From the NCBI GenBank assembly GCA_030141605.1, contig JAQGDQ010000131.1, forward strand, positions 310,001 through 374,000: 64,000 bases of DNA, in the 5' to 3' direction. Source of the stretch: Tubiluchus corallicola. Lineage: Eukaryota > Priapulida > Priapulimorpha > Priapulimorphida > Tubiluchidae. Below the pieces are notes generated by a model. The model was not told the origin of the DNA. It ran no database searches and saw nothing but the letters and a program-made list of their open reading frames with translations. A program made the translations under genes and the position numbers. Below, piece after piece: positions 14,512-26,063 of this stretch. The stretch's first letter is position 1. Every line of letters starts with the position of its first letter.

Positions 14512-14645
14512 GCTGCTCTTTCTGCTAGTACATGTACAGAAATGGCTGCGACATCTGAAAGAAGCTTTTCGTCTCTAAGGAGAAAAATATATAACGGACA
14601 AAACAAGAGCGATATTGTTGCTATACGAAATCTCTTTTTACAAGA
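14512..14645 (+). pseudogene. hAT transposase C-terminal (dimerisation domain) fragment
   Basis: Reading from just after a TGA, the plus strand encodes a short segment containing T-S-E-R-S-F-S-S-L-R-R. hAT-superfamily transposases carry a closely similar block (usually ERSFS followed by L-R/K-R-I-K) in their C-terminal dimerisation domain. The frame is closed five codons before the conserved block. Immediately after LRR the expected IKTYLR-like continuation fails in this frame, while a neighbouring frame gives a plausible continuation (A-I-L-L-L-Y). I therefore infer a small, stop- and frameshift-bearing relic. No terminal repeats or N-terminal transposase domains were found nearby. The identification rests on one short motif. 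The hAT MITE at 41639-41874 shows that hAT elements have been active in this genome. Confidence 0.45.
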
Positions 14646-15548
14646 AAGGTCAAAGTCTGCTCGTTTTAATGTTGTCAGGCTATCAGTTTTATTAATGTGC
14701 GAATGGCAACTGTGGTCTCAGTGGAAGAAATAAAACGAAAATTATGGAGACAACAAATCGCTTCAAAACACCGCAGGATGTTTTACTTTTAATGAAAAAA
14801 TTACAGTTAACGACGTTGTGTTGAGCTTAAAAGTTTTAAATCAACAGAAATTTAATGTTAAACGTATAGTTAAAATAACCAGTGACATGAATAGTTATCT
14901 CTTAAGTCTTGATTCTTTATTTGCATTATTTGGTCTACATAACTAATTCAGTTTTTAACTTGTTTCAGGGCTATAGGGTATATCATTTTTCCTGGTTTTA
15001 TTTTTCCCGTGCATTTAATTTTCTCTTCTGTGTTTCGGCTGCATCAAGCGTGCACTTCTCTAACTGCTGTGCGTAGATGGACAGACTGAAGTTAGCATTA
15101 AATCAAACCCACATTAGTCTTGTTATGTCCCACTCTGTTTTATGATTGTGATTTTACACTTCTGTGTTTCTCCCTTGTATTTTCATTTGCTATGCTTCTG
15201 TGTTTTTCTACGTGCTTTTATTCTTTTTTGTATGATATCTTCATGTATTAATAACATAAATGAAAAACTCCCTCCCCCAGAAATTAGTAGTAGTAATTCC
15301 ATGTGAAGACAAACATGACTGTAGTAGTCACCACTATATTATCACTATGTTTGCGTTTGGCGATATCTACTGTGTCGCAAATGGGTTGATTTTGCTCTGT
15401 GCATATGCAGTTAACAATTGTTTGATGTAAAACGTGTGTAATGTTTATGATCTGTCAGTGTGATGTGCTAACTAGCCTATGGCAATAAAACTAAAAACAT
15501 ATTATATTAGTGCGTGACGTAAGTTTAATTGAAAAGATAAATTCTTTC
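14646..15548. other. Unannotated T-rich DNA
   Basis: T-rich sequence includes a loose recurrence of CTTCTGTGTTTC-like phrases between about 15025 and 15230. It could be the untranslated part of a decayed mobile element, but no coding portion was recognised. Confidence 0.4.
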
Positions 15549-15585
15549 ACCAGAAGATGAACTACAGTGATAGTTTGAAACGTCG
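15549..15585 (+). other. Hammerhead-ribozyme-like core motif (one core mismatch)
   Basis: The order is CAGAAGA, then a small hairpin (AACTA - CAGTGA loop - TAGTT), then GAAAC and GTC. The hammerhead core is CUGANGA, stem II, GAAA, stem III and a cleavage triplet. Here the only core difference is A for U at the second base. Hammerhead-like cores occur in animal retroelements. I cannot demonstrate stems I and III, so this is a resemblance and probably inactive. The T-rich sequence just after it looks like a retroelement tail. Confidence 0.25.
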
Positions 15586-16326
15586 TGTTTTTTCTTTCTT
15601 TTTCCTTGTTTTAATGGGATTTTTCATAGGATTTTAGTGCGACATTTTAATTCATAGATTAAGCCCATCAGCCCATTGACTAAATTTTTGCAGTTTCTTC
15701 TCTTCTTGCTTTCATTTACATTTTTGATTTACACGCAGGACTTATTTAGAAGCTGAGCCAGAATTGATAACGCGTTACACTGAAAAGTTAATTTCAGCAA
15801 CAAAAAAGATGCGCGCATAATAAGAAAGTGTTCATAACATAACATCGCTAAGAACATTTTCTCACTTAACAGTATCTGTTGCTAAGCAACGCTTCAGGGT
15901 CTTGTAATCCCTTGGAAGATTTTATGGTTGAAAATCTAAACTCTTTACAACAGAGGCCTAACATGCGTTTTATTTAATAGCCGCTTTTACCTTGTAATTC
16001 TTGTGTTTCTTTCTCCTGTTTCAGTTGTTTGCAGCTGAATTGTCCAAGATTTTTTTTAGCGCAGTGCATAATTTTGAAAGAATATTTGGCAAAAGTTGGA
16101 CATTCGTTGATGAACAGGCAACTAAAAACGCTCGCCAATTTTATATGAATTGAAATCACAATCATTATGGGTCCAGATATACAGCTATCACGAAAACTAA
16201 AGCCACAAAACACTTTTGCATTCATGCAAATTGTACAGTTTCTGTTCGGTGGCACGTTACAACAGAAGAGATCAACAATTTCTTGCTAATTTAGATTCAT
16301 TGCCGTTTATTTTATTTACAGGGCTA

Positions 16327-16714
16327 TTGCAGTGCTACGGAGTGCCATTAGTGCTCACTAGTGTCAATTTTGTTTGTTTGTTGAATAAAAATATAATTAT
16401 CTCATAATAACGACATAGCCATCTCGTTATAATGAGATACTACCTCCTCATAACAATGTAATATCGACATTAACGAAGTGGCATCTTGTTATAATAAGAT
16501 AGCTATGTCGATGTAACGAGATATCTTTATGTCATTATCACAAGATAGGACGTCGTTATTAAAAGATAGCTATGTCATTATAAAGTTTAAGTCGTTATCA
16601 CGATGTACGTTATACCGATGCAGTAAGTCGTTATAACGAAATAGCTATGTCGGTTATAACCATACTTTTCTTCAAAAAACAAAAGCAACACTAATGGGGC
16701 TTCAGGCAGTGCAA
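16327..16714. mobile_element. MITE-like element with imperfect TIRs and palindromic internal repeats
   Basis: The left end (TTGCAGTGCTACGGAGTG then CCATTAGTG) and the inverted right end (TTGCACTGCCTGAAGCC then CCATTAGTG) share an imperfect terminal inverted repeat of roughly 30 bases. A T-rich TTTTGTTTG-like segment continues inside both ends. Between about 16385 and 16665 the interior consists of diverged copies of a near-palindromic unit resembling CGTTATAACGAGAT and AGCTATGTCG. No coding capacity is present, and I could not define a clean target-site duplication. The superfamily is unassigned. Confidence 0.55.
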
Positions 16715-17173
16715 CTGGTTTTTGGCAGTAAATTTGTTTTATTGTAAACTTAATCAGAAACTAGAACCACTTGAAGAAAGTCAGTTGCATGTCACGTTTC
16801 TAAAGTGAGGAGTACTTAACGTAATTTGTTACTTGCGTACTGATGTCACACGTATGCCATGCTTCTAAATGAGGGCAACTTAACGCAATTTGTTGCTTGC
16901 GTACACCCTACAATCACTTCCGAGAGGCTTAAACGGATAACATCGACAAATCTTTTCCCATTTCTTCGCTTCGCAAAAACAATCTTTGCTATGTGAAGTA
17001 AGTTTGTGATTAAAATTCAGCTTGGGTGTAGGAGAATGAACGAAAGATCGGTTTTCGTGCAGGTTGCGCACAATTATCGCCATGGCTTGCTGTATCCCAG
17101 AATTTAATGCGGCGTGCTAATTTGACACATTTCTTGACTATACGTTTTTATTTTAATATAGGCTACAGACAGG
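16715..17173. other. Unannotated stretch
   Basis: A two-copy phrase of the type ACTTAACG(T/C)AATTTGTTGCTTGCGTAC occurs at about 16814 and 16870, about 56 bases apart. Otherwise nothing was recognised. Confidence 0.5.
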
Positions 17174-17198
17174 CGCGAGCGCGCACACACCACACACA

Positions 17199-17243
<45 letters not shown>

Positions 17244-17259
17244 GCACGCACGCACACAA
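17174..17259. repeat. (CA)n microsatellite with (CG)n segment
   Basis: The tract runs from CGCG-rich through CACACA with few interruptions, then (CG)n at about 17229-17245, then CACG/CACA. Alternating purine-pyrimidine sequence of this kind can adopt Z-DNA. Confidence 0.95.
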
Positions 17260-19399
17260 GCAGGCGTAAGATTCATACTGCTGTGTGTAACAGAAAGTGT
17301 ACCAGTTTTGGATTCTGTTTCTAAATGCGCTTTATCTGCCAAAGAAGCCATATCTGGTGACTAGATTAAGTCGACTATTGACAAAATTGAGCTGGTGAAC
17401 CACGAGGCGGAATGATTAGGCTCACATTACAAAGAAATTGTCAAGGCACTCGCGTATGTCACCATATACAATCTTCAGTAATCTTGCTATATTAAGAAAT
17501 ATTGTAGTTGTGTAAAAAAAGACTATACATACCACTGTTCCTACACTTAGGCAAATCACATAGAGATAGTTTATAAGTGTTGCCTAGTAAAACTGTTTAA
17601 TAAGCTGAATTATTTGTCCAAATGTCACTAATCATTTTCCGTAGATACAACAAAGTTGAGCATTTTTAATTTTTATCAATCAATTATCAACCAAACGTAA
17701 CTCGTAAACGAGATTTCTGACATTCTGTCAGAAACGAAAACATCTGTATAAAGGCTGTAAATTCCATATTATATGTCATTATTTTCTATATGACATTTTC
17801 AATAATTTTTATAAAGGCTATTTCTGGGGGTTTCCTTTTCTGAAATCATTTTTTTTTATTTCTTTTGCAGCAGATAAGCTGTTAATTATTTGTACATAAA
17901 TCTTTCCAAAATTTTGGATATGAATGCTAGGATTGATACTAGTCTAAAATTATTTAATAACATCGGATCATTCGTTTTGAATGGAAGCGCAATAATTATT
18001 ATTGATTCCTTCAATTGATTCCATTGATTTAACAGGAAGATACTAGTATCTTACCAGTTAAAAAAGATAAACTGAAGATGGGTGCTAAAGGTTGAGTTGC
18101 ATATTCTGTAGAATCAACAATTATTTTAGGTAGTTTGTTATCTGGGCCAGCACGTTTATTTGGACTGAAAGTTCTGCCAGTTTAGATTACATCTTGCTGA
18201 GATGCATCATTGGGGAAAAAAGGTTTGCCTGTAATTTACCTTTTAAGGATGTGTACGAGTTTTCTTCAAAATTTTCTATTAATCCTGACAATTTAGGCCC
18301 TATTTAAAAAAATGATCATTAAATGTACTTGCAACTTCCAAGCTGTTTTTAATTAATTTATTATTTACATTTAAAGTAATGGATTGGTTTCTTTTCTATT
18401 GTGCATAACCTCTTTCATAATGTCCCAAGTTTTTTTAATGTTTGTCATGAGTATTATTAATCTTTTTGTAGTTGTTAAGCTTTAAAGTTTTTTATAATCA
18501 TTTAAATAAACATACTCTTTCGTACTGTTGTTACTTGAGATGGTTCGCTGAGATGAGCTACTGAAAGGGTTCACTGAGAAGTTTTCGATGAAGTGGGACA
18601 CAAAAACTGGGTTTCTTTACTGGCACGGACTACTAAGACCATTTTTGAGATGCTTTCTAAGTCGACTTAACGTGGTAATTAGTTGGAGTGGTTCACTAAA
18701 ACGGACAGTCTGCTAAAAAGATGAGTTTGTAAAACGTTTTCTTTAGGAAGATAACTTTTGGTAGATAATTTGAGTAAGAAAACTGACAATTTCAAAAGAT
18801 ACGTTCGCCTTTATGGGGAAGCCGTTTAATGCCAAACACTTATAAAGTTCAGAACTCGTCATTTCCGTAGAATTGTCGCTTTTGCGTAAGCAGACAAAAT
18901 TATTGCGTTCAGTTGCCACGAGAAGAAATTAATCATCGACGTCGAACAAAAGTTGCGTTCGTTTGTATGCAACGCAGCGTATGAGGCTACAATTACGTCA
19001 TTATACAATCACTTAATTGGATTTTGGTTTCTATGGCAAACAGGAACTACGGCAACGGAAGCTAAATGTGAACGCACAAATGTAACCCACACAATAATAC
19101 TGGAACGCATTCGAATAATGGAGCCTAAGTGGTCAGTCGCGGTGTGACGCCTTGTCGCAGTTGTGGACACTCAAAATTTTTTGATAACTCGCAGACATAG
19201 AGCTAGAAACTTGCTGGGCACATTCCGAAGTAGGGGATCTATGTTTACACGTTACCTATCACGCCCGGATCAAAAGTCATAGAGTGGGTGGGTTTATTTT
19301 TTGTTTAGGCTGCATCTCCTCCTACAGAAATATGTTAGAACCGCGATTTTTAGTATAAGGCTACCTATACCAAAGGGTCTAAGTAAGGGTAACGTGTGT
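17260..19399. other. Unannotated AT-rich DNA
   Basis: No gene, RNA or mobile element recognised. Several stretches, such as 17820-18500, are strongly T-rich. Confidence 0.5.
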
Positions 19400-19730
19400 T
19401 TAGGAAAATTTTCCGTCAAAGGCAAAAACCGAAATCGTCTGGGACACCAACTTCACTGTCGAGTAACCGTGGCTTGTGAAACATCAAATGAAAGGCTTCT
19501 GTAAAATTAACTGAAAGGTATGAATTACACCCAGATTAGTTAACCCCTGACCTCACTAACCCCTCACTAAGGGGCAAAAACGGAAGTTGGGGTCAGGGAG
19601 GCAAATACTTTCTATTATCGAGCAACAGTAACTTGTAATATATCAGGCAACAAAAGGTATAGTCGAGACGAAATGAATAGTATGAGTTACGCCCACCTAG
19701 GTTGACCCCTGACCCGAGGTTACGATTTCA
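19400..19730. repeat. Two-copy diverged tandem repeat, about 150-160 bp period
   Basis: The first copy starts near GGCAAAAACCG at 19421 and the second near GGCAAAAACGG at 19573. Both continue through CGAGTAACCGT / CGAGCAACAGT, a TTGTGA/TTGTAA phrase, and a shared end of the form ATGA(A/G)TTAC-CCCA(G/C), TTAACCCCTGACC / TTGACCCCTGACC. A partial third start may follow at about 19725. The two copies are clearly related but diverged. No coding content was seen. Confidence 0.6.
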
Positions 19731-19831
19731 ATTTTAGTATTTTGTAGTACATGAAATGAAAAGTCGATGACACAAATTGAATCATATACTTTGAACCGAA
19801 ATTGAACGGACAGTTGTTGCGCACACACGCA

Positions 19832-19847
19832 ATTATTATTAGTAGTA

Positions 19848-19934
<87 letters not shown>

Positions 19935-19950
19935 GAATAACAACAACAAG
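19832..19950. repeat. (TAA)n microsatellite
   Basis: Starts with TTATTATT and three TAG triplets, then about 28 nearly pure ATA/TAA triplets to about 19933, followed by an AACAAC tail. Confidence 0.97.
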
Positions 19951-20271
19951 AAAATACTTATTTACAAAAAACGTTTAAATTTACTTAAATACAGCATGTA
20001 TAGCCGTGCGTGTATAGTACTGCTATATTGTGTGCCCTTCAATCATTCTCCATCAATATTTTAAAGATCTGTATTTTTTAAAATTTAAAATTATTTGCCT
20101 AGCTGGAAAATGACGCAAGTGCACACATTAACACAAGTGCGCACAATGTGTGTTTATAATTATTTATAATTTCTCTGCAATTCACAACTGTTTATTTGTA
20201 GTACTACCTGTGCTTGCGGAAATTTTAATGATGTTTTTAACTTTGTGCGTGTACATGTAAAACTTCTTAAT
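19951..20271. other. Unannotated stretch
   Basis: Ordinary AT-rich sequence between two microsatellites; nothing recognised. Confidence 0.5.
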
Positions 20272-20272
20272 C

Positions 20273-20356
<84 letters not shown>

Positions 20357-20416
20357 GCGTGTGTGTGCGCGCGCACGCGTATCTGCGTGCGTGCGTGAGT
20401 GCGTGTGTGTGTGTAC
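20272..20416. repeat. (AT)n-(GT)n compound microsatellite
   Basis: A short AT run at 20273-20288 passes directly into about 30 GT dinucleotides, then into degenerate GCGTGTGCGTG and TGCGTGCGTG. It is probably a compound, length-variable locus. Confidence 0.97.
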
Positions 20417-22223
20417 GTTTAGCGAATCTGTATAAGAATTATGTATACGTGACAACAACATGAATTTCATTCAAAGACGTATTAGGGAAACCTATAACTC
20501 ATCAAGTTTATATTAAAACAGATACCACCATATCTTACTCTAATGATTAGTTTATTGCCCAAGGCCAGTAACCACTTGTTTCAACAAGAATCAACTGTGC
20601 AAAATCCATAATACTTCTGGCACCTTTCACACAAATCAATATCGTTGATTATATATTATCAAACTAATATCAAAATTATCAGCAGTTTTCTACAGCAATT
20701 AGAAACAGCTGTTCCAATGTGTAGTTGGGCGAGTGATTGCACGTTTCTCAAGGTTGAGCTGATTTTTAACAGTTAGCGGAAGCTCTTCAAGTCATAAAAG
20801 TTTTCTTAGATTTCAATTTACTGCGCATTTATTGTACCAACACATGTTTTACTAATTTATTATAATAAACTAAACTAAAACTAAAAGAAAAGTTCAATCA
20901 AAAACGTAATAAAACGACGGCTAATTAATAAGAATATCACTAATAAGAACACAATACACTTTGCGGTCACAAGAATCGTAGCAGTCTTTTTGTATAGTTG
21001 TTTTGTTGGTGTGCAAACTATCTAATAGATATTCATTAAAGAGAAATATCGTATGGGAGATACGAGTTGTTATTTAGTCTCTTCTTATATTCTTTGTTTT
21101 TTTGCCCATCTTTGACTCCACCCCTCTTCTTTTTTCGTGTTCATTACCATCTGCTTTATTTCTAGCAATTTTCTTAACCCTTTTGCCTAATCTGACTTGA
21201 TAATTTCTTCGCTATTTTTTTCTTGTCTTAATACAGTTCTTTTTATCACATCACTTTCAGCAAGTGCCTGGTCATGTCCTCTTCATTTTTGCAAAATCGA
21301 TACCATTCTGGCGATGAAGTCTTTCATGTAATGCCTTTCTTTGACGCGTTGCTTCGATGTGCGATTACAATTAGAAGCTAGATTATTTTTGGCAGCAGTA
21401 GCAGCGATATATTTGTTTACTGATGACACTTTTGCAGTTTAAAAACATACTGTAATAACTACAGCAACTGCAATAATTATATAAGATTCGCAAAATCACA
21501 GTTTTTACGGGCAAAATTTCTTATAGATTGTTACAGGCTGTGAATCCGCCTCTCGCCTTTTACAAATGATCTTCATCAAGTCAATCATTTACGACAATCT
21601 TATCTATCAAACTTGAAGTTACCACATCTGTTTCTGACAAAACTCGTCTACTAAAATGATCGAAGATGATTTCTCATGAGGAAATGAAAAACTGCGGACA
21701 ATATAGATTCAAACTTATATAGTGATTCCATAACGTCTTTACTCGCTAAACACAATATTTCCACTTCAATTTAGTGTAAATTTCTTTCACGCAATCACGT
21801 GACCACAGCCTTACAACTTTTGGTTAAAAGATGTGCCCGTGGAAATGCATGAAACAGATGTGTTTCTAGACCGAGAACCTGAGGTGGCGTCCCAATAACA
21901 CCAACTTCCTGGGTATGAGAGTACTGTAAATAATATTATAATGATTACTAGTTTAAAACTTGTCGCCTTTTGATCTTCATAATGTTGAAACAATTTCGGG
22001 AGGTATTTCTCAAACCAAAGAGAGAAATATCAAAAATAATACGACATTATTACACTGTATAGTTGCATTTGGGAATAGTAATGCGCACCCTGTTTTCATG
22101 AAACTTTCTGATTTCCTATTCACAAAAATTGCTGACTGTAAGCATCAAAATCATCTAGCTGTAGCAGACACAGTAATACACCTCTAGTTGTAGCACGTTT
22201 CATCTGCTGTATTTGGCATACAC
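20417..22223. other. Unannotated AT-rich DNA
   Basis: No gene or element could be supported. Confidence 0.5.
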
Positions 22224-22885
22224 AGTGGGCATCCGACATTTGGGCACGAGACTTTTGGACATGGGACATTTGGGCACGAGAAAAAACCCACAAATTTAGA
22301 TTAGGACTAATGCATCACAGTAAATAACAAAAACCTGTATGTGACAAAAGATCTAGTCAAAAGAAAACTTAGCGTTACTTACTGCACTTCAGCTAATATT
22401 ATATCTCATTAGATAGAAACGGACGTGTTTATACCAACCACCCACTCGAAAAAAATTAACCATATTAATTAACAAAGCCAAATGCTTAATAGATGAATAT
22501 CAATATCAAGATTTTAACAATTATATTACTGAGAGTTTTTCCACATTTCTCGCAAAGTGCATAAGCCACATATGCGTTCAGTAGCAGTGTTCTTACATAT
22601 GCTAAGTATGTCATACTTTCCTCAAACGATCGCATTCAGTAAAATAATTATTTCTTTTCTCACAAGAACTTGAAATATTCTGAAAGTTATATGGTAATCA
22701 GGCAGTGAACGAGGGTTCCGAAAATTTTAGCTTACTATAGGCAGTATGATTTGCAGCGTTACACAGAAATAATGTCACGTTGTTCTTGCGTGATGGAGTA
22801 ACGTACGTATGTCGCACCCAAATGACCCACGCCCAAGTGTCTTGCCCCAAACGAACGCGCTTAAATGCCTGTCCCTTACGCAGTG
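22224..22885. mobile_element. Candidate inverted-repeat element with GACATTTGGGCACGAG subrepeats
   Basis: The 16-base phrase GACATTTGGGCACGAG occurs twice, at 22235-22250 and 22265-22280, 30 bases apart. The inverse of 22806-22835 matches this end for about 28 bases (CTTTTGGACATGGGACATTTG against CACTTGGGCGTGGGTCATTTG), roughly 22 matches by eye. The outer ends both contain CACAGTG/CACTGCG-like sequence. This is consistent with a non-autonomous DNA transposon of about 650 bp with subterminal repeats. The exact ends and target duplication are undetermined. No transposase is encoded. Confidence 0.4.
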
Positions 22886-22954
22886 TGACAAGGTCGAGAT
22901 GAATGGTTTTGGATACCTTATACGTCGCATCTGCCAGATGCCGCATTATGACCT

Positions 22955-23055
22955 GACACGGAAAGCAGGGTAAAAACGTACAATAGGAAAAGACGGTAAA
23001 AACGTGATAAGGACAAAAGCAATGGAAAAAGGCAAAACGCGTAAGTAATGGAAAG
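22955..23055. repeat. Short purine-rich direct repeats
   Basis: Successive phrases GGAAAGCAGGGTAAAAACGT, GGAAAAGACGGTAAAAACGT, GGACAAAAGCAAT and GGAAAAAGGCAAAACGCG look like a decayed tandem repeat of about 20-25 bases. Confidence 0.5.
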
Positions 23056-24355
23056 CTTCACCAACAATTATACGCAGTTATTGGCACTACTGTTGAAATG
23101 GGCATATATTTTCTTGTATTTAGTTGTGTATCTTCGAGATATCTGACTCTGCGCAAATCAAACTTAAGTCATTTGTCTTACAATGAGGCTATGCAGGCCT
23201 GCACTCGACATACGATTTTAGACCATTGGCAGGGAGCAGTTATTAAATTTCTAGCCCTTTCTGTTTTTCGGGAGTCTCTAGGACCAGAGCATTTCGTTGA
23301 TGCAGCACAGAAATTGTCGGACAGAGATTCCAAATGAATATGTCAGTAGCCACCGCTCCTATATTGTGCTTTACTATATCTTTAGCACCCTGAGTTTACA
23401 GTTGCCAAAATAGTTTTTTGCTTATAATGTTACATTTACTTCCTTGGACTATAATTTTCTGTTACTGTTTGTTGGAATCCATATAACACATGTAATGCGA
23501 TTTGTTTTAGTCAAGACTTAAGACTAACTAAAACAGTCTTGAACATTAACGAAAACTACCAATCCTGTAAACAGCGTAACAACGCAAACTATCTGTAGTT
23601 AGCTGATGATGTCTGATCTAAAATTGAACTTCTCAATCTCCTTATTCTTATCTTAGAAGAGAATATTAACATGACATTCTTAGGTTTGAATCCGATTGAA
23701 GGTATTAGTGACAGCCATTTCTTAGATTTATATTTGGTTAGATAGATGGTATGTCGGGAAAATAGTCTAACAAACAGAGTCGTCATTTAACCTTTAATCT
23801 TTTAACCCATTGTGTTTACATTCAAGTCAGGTTGAGATAGCGCACGAAGACAAGTATGATGACATTAGAATTTTATGTATATCTATCCTGTATATACGTT
23901 CCAAGGAAATGAATGGACGAATAAGCGCGCAAATGTTGTACACCACTAGATTCCTGTCTGTGTGCTAACAATTAAAAGTCAGGAGGGAATGTTTCGCAAA
24001 ACTGATACAATTCACACTTTCTGAATATCTGAATTCATACTTTTCAACTCAATAATGTAATTCGATAACTTAGCTTGCAACATTAAAAATGGATTTATCG
24101 CCGCCTAAGTACGGAAAGGAACGATAAAGCCATCACTTTACAAAGATTTTCACTTGTCCGGAATTTGCAAAAGCCATTTCAACAAAGATTAAAAAAGAAG
24201 AATAAGAATGACATACAAGTACGTATTTTGCAAGGCTCGCTTAGAAACAAAGCAAACAATGAGACAAACGAAAAAGCCATCCAAATGTATATCATTTTTT
24301 TACATATTGAACTGTGATAAGCTAGAATTAATAACGGTTTTTATATAACCAACAA
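23056..24355. other. Unannotated AT-rich DNA
   Basis: Nothing recognised. An open frame at 23098-23337 starts with ATG and is 79 codons long, but it has no family resemblance or supporting context. Confidence 0.5.
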
Positions 24356-24494
24356 TTAACCTAACGCCTTGTTAATTAAAAGAGGAAGGTTTTGAAAAAT
24401 TGTGAGCCAACTTGGTTTCGAACTCAGAACCACGTAGCCTCAGGCGTTTTTCAGAGCTTTAAACCTTTCTTCAATTAATTGGACATTAGGTTAA
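24356..24494. mobile_element. Small foldback element with tRNA-like centre
   Basis: The ends are inverted repeats of about 40-45 bases: TTAACCTAACG and further AAAGAGGAAGGTTTTG on the left, against TTAACCTAATG and GAAGAAAGGTTTAAAG read inversely on the right. The middle contains GGTTTCGAACTC. On the minus strand this reads GAGTTCGAAAC, close to a tRNA T-arm/internal B box, and is preceded by a GCCTGAGGC-like segment. The element could be a short MITE or a folded SINE-derived relic. A clean target duplication was not found. Confidence 0.45.
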
Positions 24495-25904
24495 AGGAAG
24501 ACAGAATTTTTCTTATACTACCCCACTTTCAAGTACAGTAAAAAGTATACACTTTAACGCCAATTACACTGCAAAAGTGTTTCTGATAAATAAATAATAG
24601 ATTGAAGTCTTAATTAATTGTCGACGAGTCCAACAATTGATGACATCACAAACGAACATAATTTGCAACAGCACAAACATTCCACGAGGGTGTTGCAAAA
24701 GCAAAAATTGAAGTGCTACTGTAAGAAATTCAGTGTGTTTTACTAAAACTCGGCAAGTTCTAAGATAAAAATTCAAGTTTCAAATTTACCATTGCACTCA
24801 CGCATGTTACATGGCTAAATGCATGTAACAGCGAAGAACTAGTGGCGCGGATGCGAACTAGCGTGTGTGTGGTAATAATTCTTTCACGTAAGTCATTTTT
24901 GAAAAAAATAGTATGTTTCTGTTCAATATTTTGAAGAGTAAATTGGATAAATAAAGAATAAAAAGACCTACAGTTTAAGATTGGGTCCAGTTTTCCTTTA
25001 AGTATTGGTTATACTTAAACCGTAAGATTTATTAATCCTATTAATCCTAAAACTTATCACAGTTCAAAATCTAAAAATATATATATCAAATTGATTACGC
25101 AAATTTATGGGGAAAACTCAATAAAATAATTAAATCAGCTAGACTTATAATGAGCTCAAATATTTTTTTGACGTTTTAACTCCCCCCCCCCCCCGAATCC
25201 CGTGTCTGGAAGAAATCTTTGTGATCGTTCAGTCGCCGATTGCTGCTTTGAACTAATGCCAAGATCAAAATGTGGACCACCTTAAAGGTCTTGCCAAAAC
25301 TGTAGATCAATATTGCATCCACCTAGTAATTTATTTACTTGGATTTGCACTATTATTAAGCTCATTTACACAGCGCTACAGCCTGTACTCTTAATTGCCA
25401 GGAAGGAGACTGGATCTAAAGAACGTAATACTTGCTGCATTACTTAGCCTTTGGCAGACAACGTATAAATGTTATATTATTAGAAGATACGAAGTCATTT
25501 AGCGAATTTTGCTCCTAGCAAAGCTGCCTGCCACCCAATAAGCCATATTTTATCGTACAGACAGCGCTTTCCTGAAAACAGATAAAGATTACTGTGAGTA
25601 TGTGGACTTGATTGTGTTAAAATCGACTAAATTCTGTAACCGAAATTTTCGTATCTTAATGTGTCAAATCTATGGTTCAGCAGTACAATGTGAATGCAGA
25701 TGAATATTTTAATCTGGCCTGATAATGTTTCAAAATCATTATCCAGATTTTTTCGATAAATTTTAACTTCAAATCGGCGCAAGATGAACACGTTACTTGC
25801 ATTGCAAACCGTTGGGAAACATTTTAGGGCTTTACCTTTGGCAACTTGTTAACCTGTGGCCTTGTCAACAACGATGAGGTTAAACCTGTGAATGATCAAG
25901 AAAG
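24495..25904. other. Unannotated AT-rich DNA with a poly-C run
   Basis: A run of 13 C lies at 25182-25194 and is worth noting as a likely assembly or length-variable spot. No gene was recognised. Confidence 0.5.
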
Positions 25905-26063
25905 GTATATACGAGTAATTTTTTTCCAGCCGTATATACGAGTAGTTTTTTTCCAGCCGTATACACGAGTAGTTTTTTCCAGCCGTATATACGAGTAGTT
26001 TTTTTCCAGCCGTATATACGAGTAATTTTTTTCCAGCCGTATATACGAGTAGTTTTTTCTGCC
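25905..26063. repeat. 27-bp minisatellite, six copies
   Basis: The unit reads GTATATACGAGTAGTTTTTT then TCCAGCC. Six copies differ by a few substitutions and by one-base changes in the T run; copy 3 is 26 bases. Because 27 is a multiple of three, the minus strand stays open and gives a nine-residue repeat containing GWKKTTRIY. I treat this as a by-product because the one-base slip shifts the frame and there is no flanking coding sequence. Confidence 0.95.
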
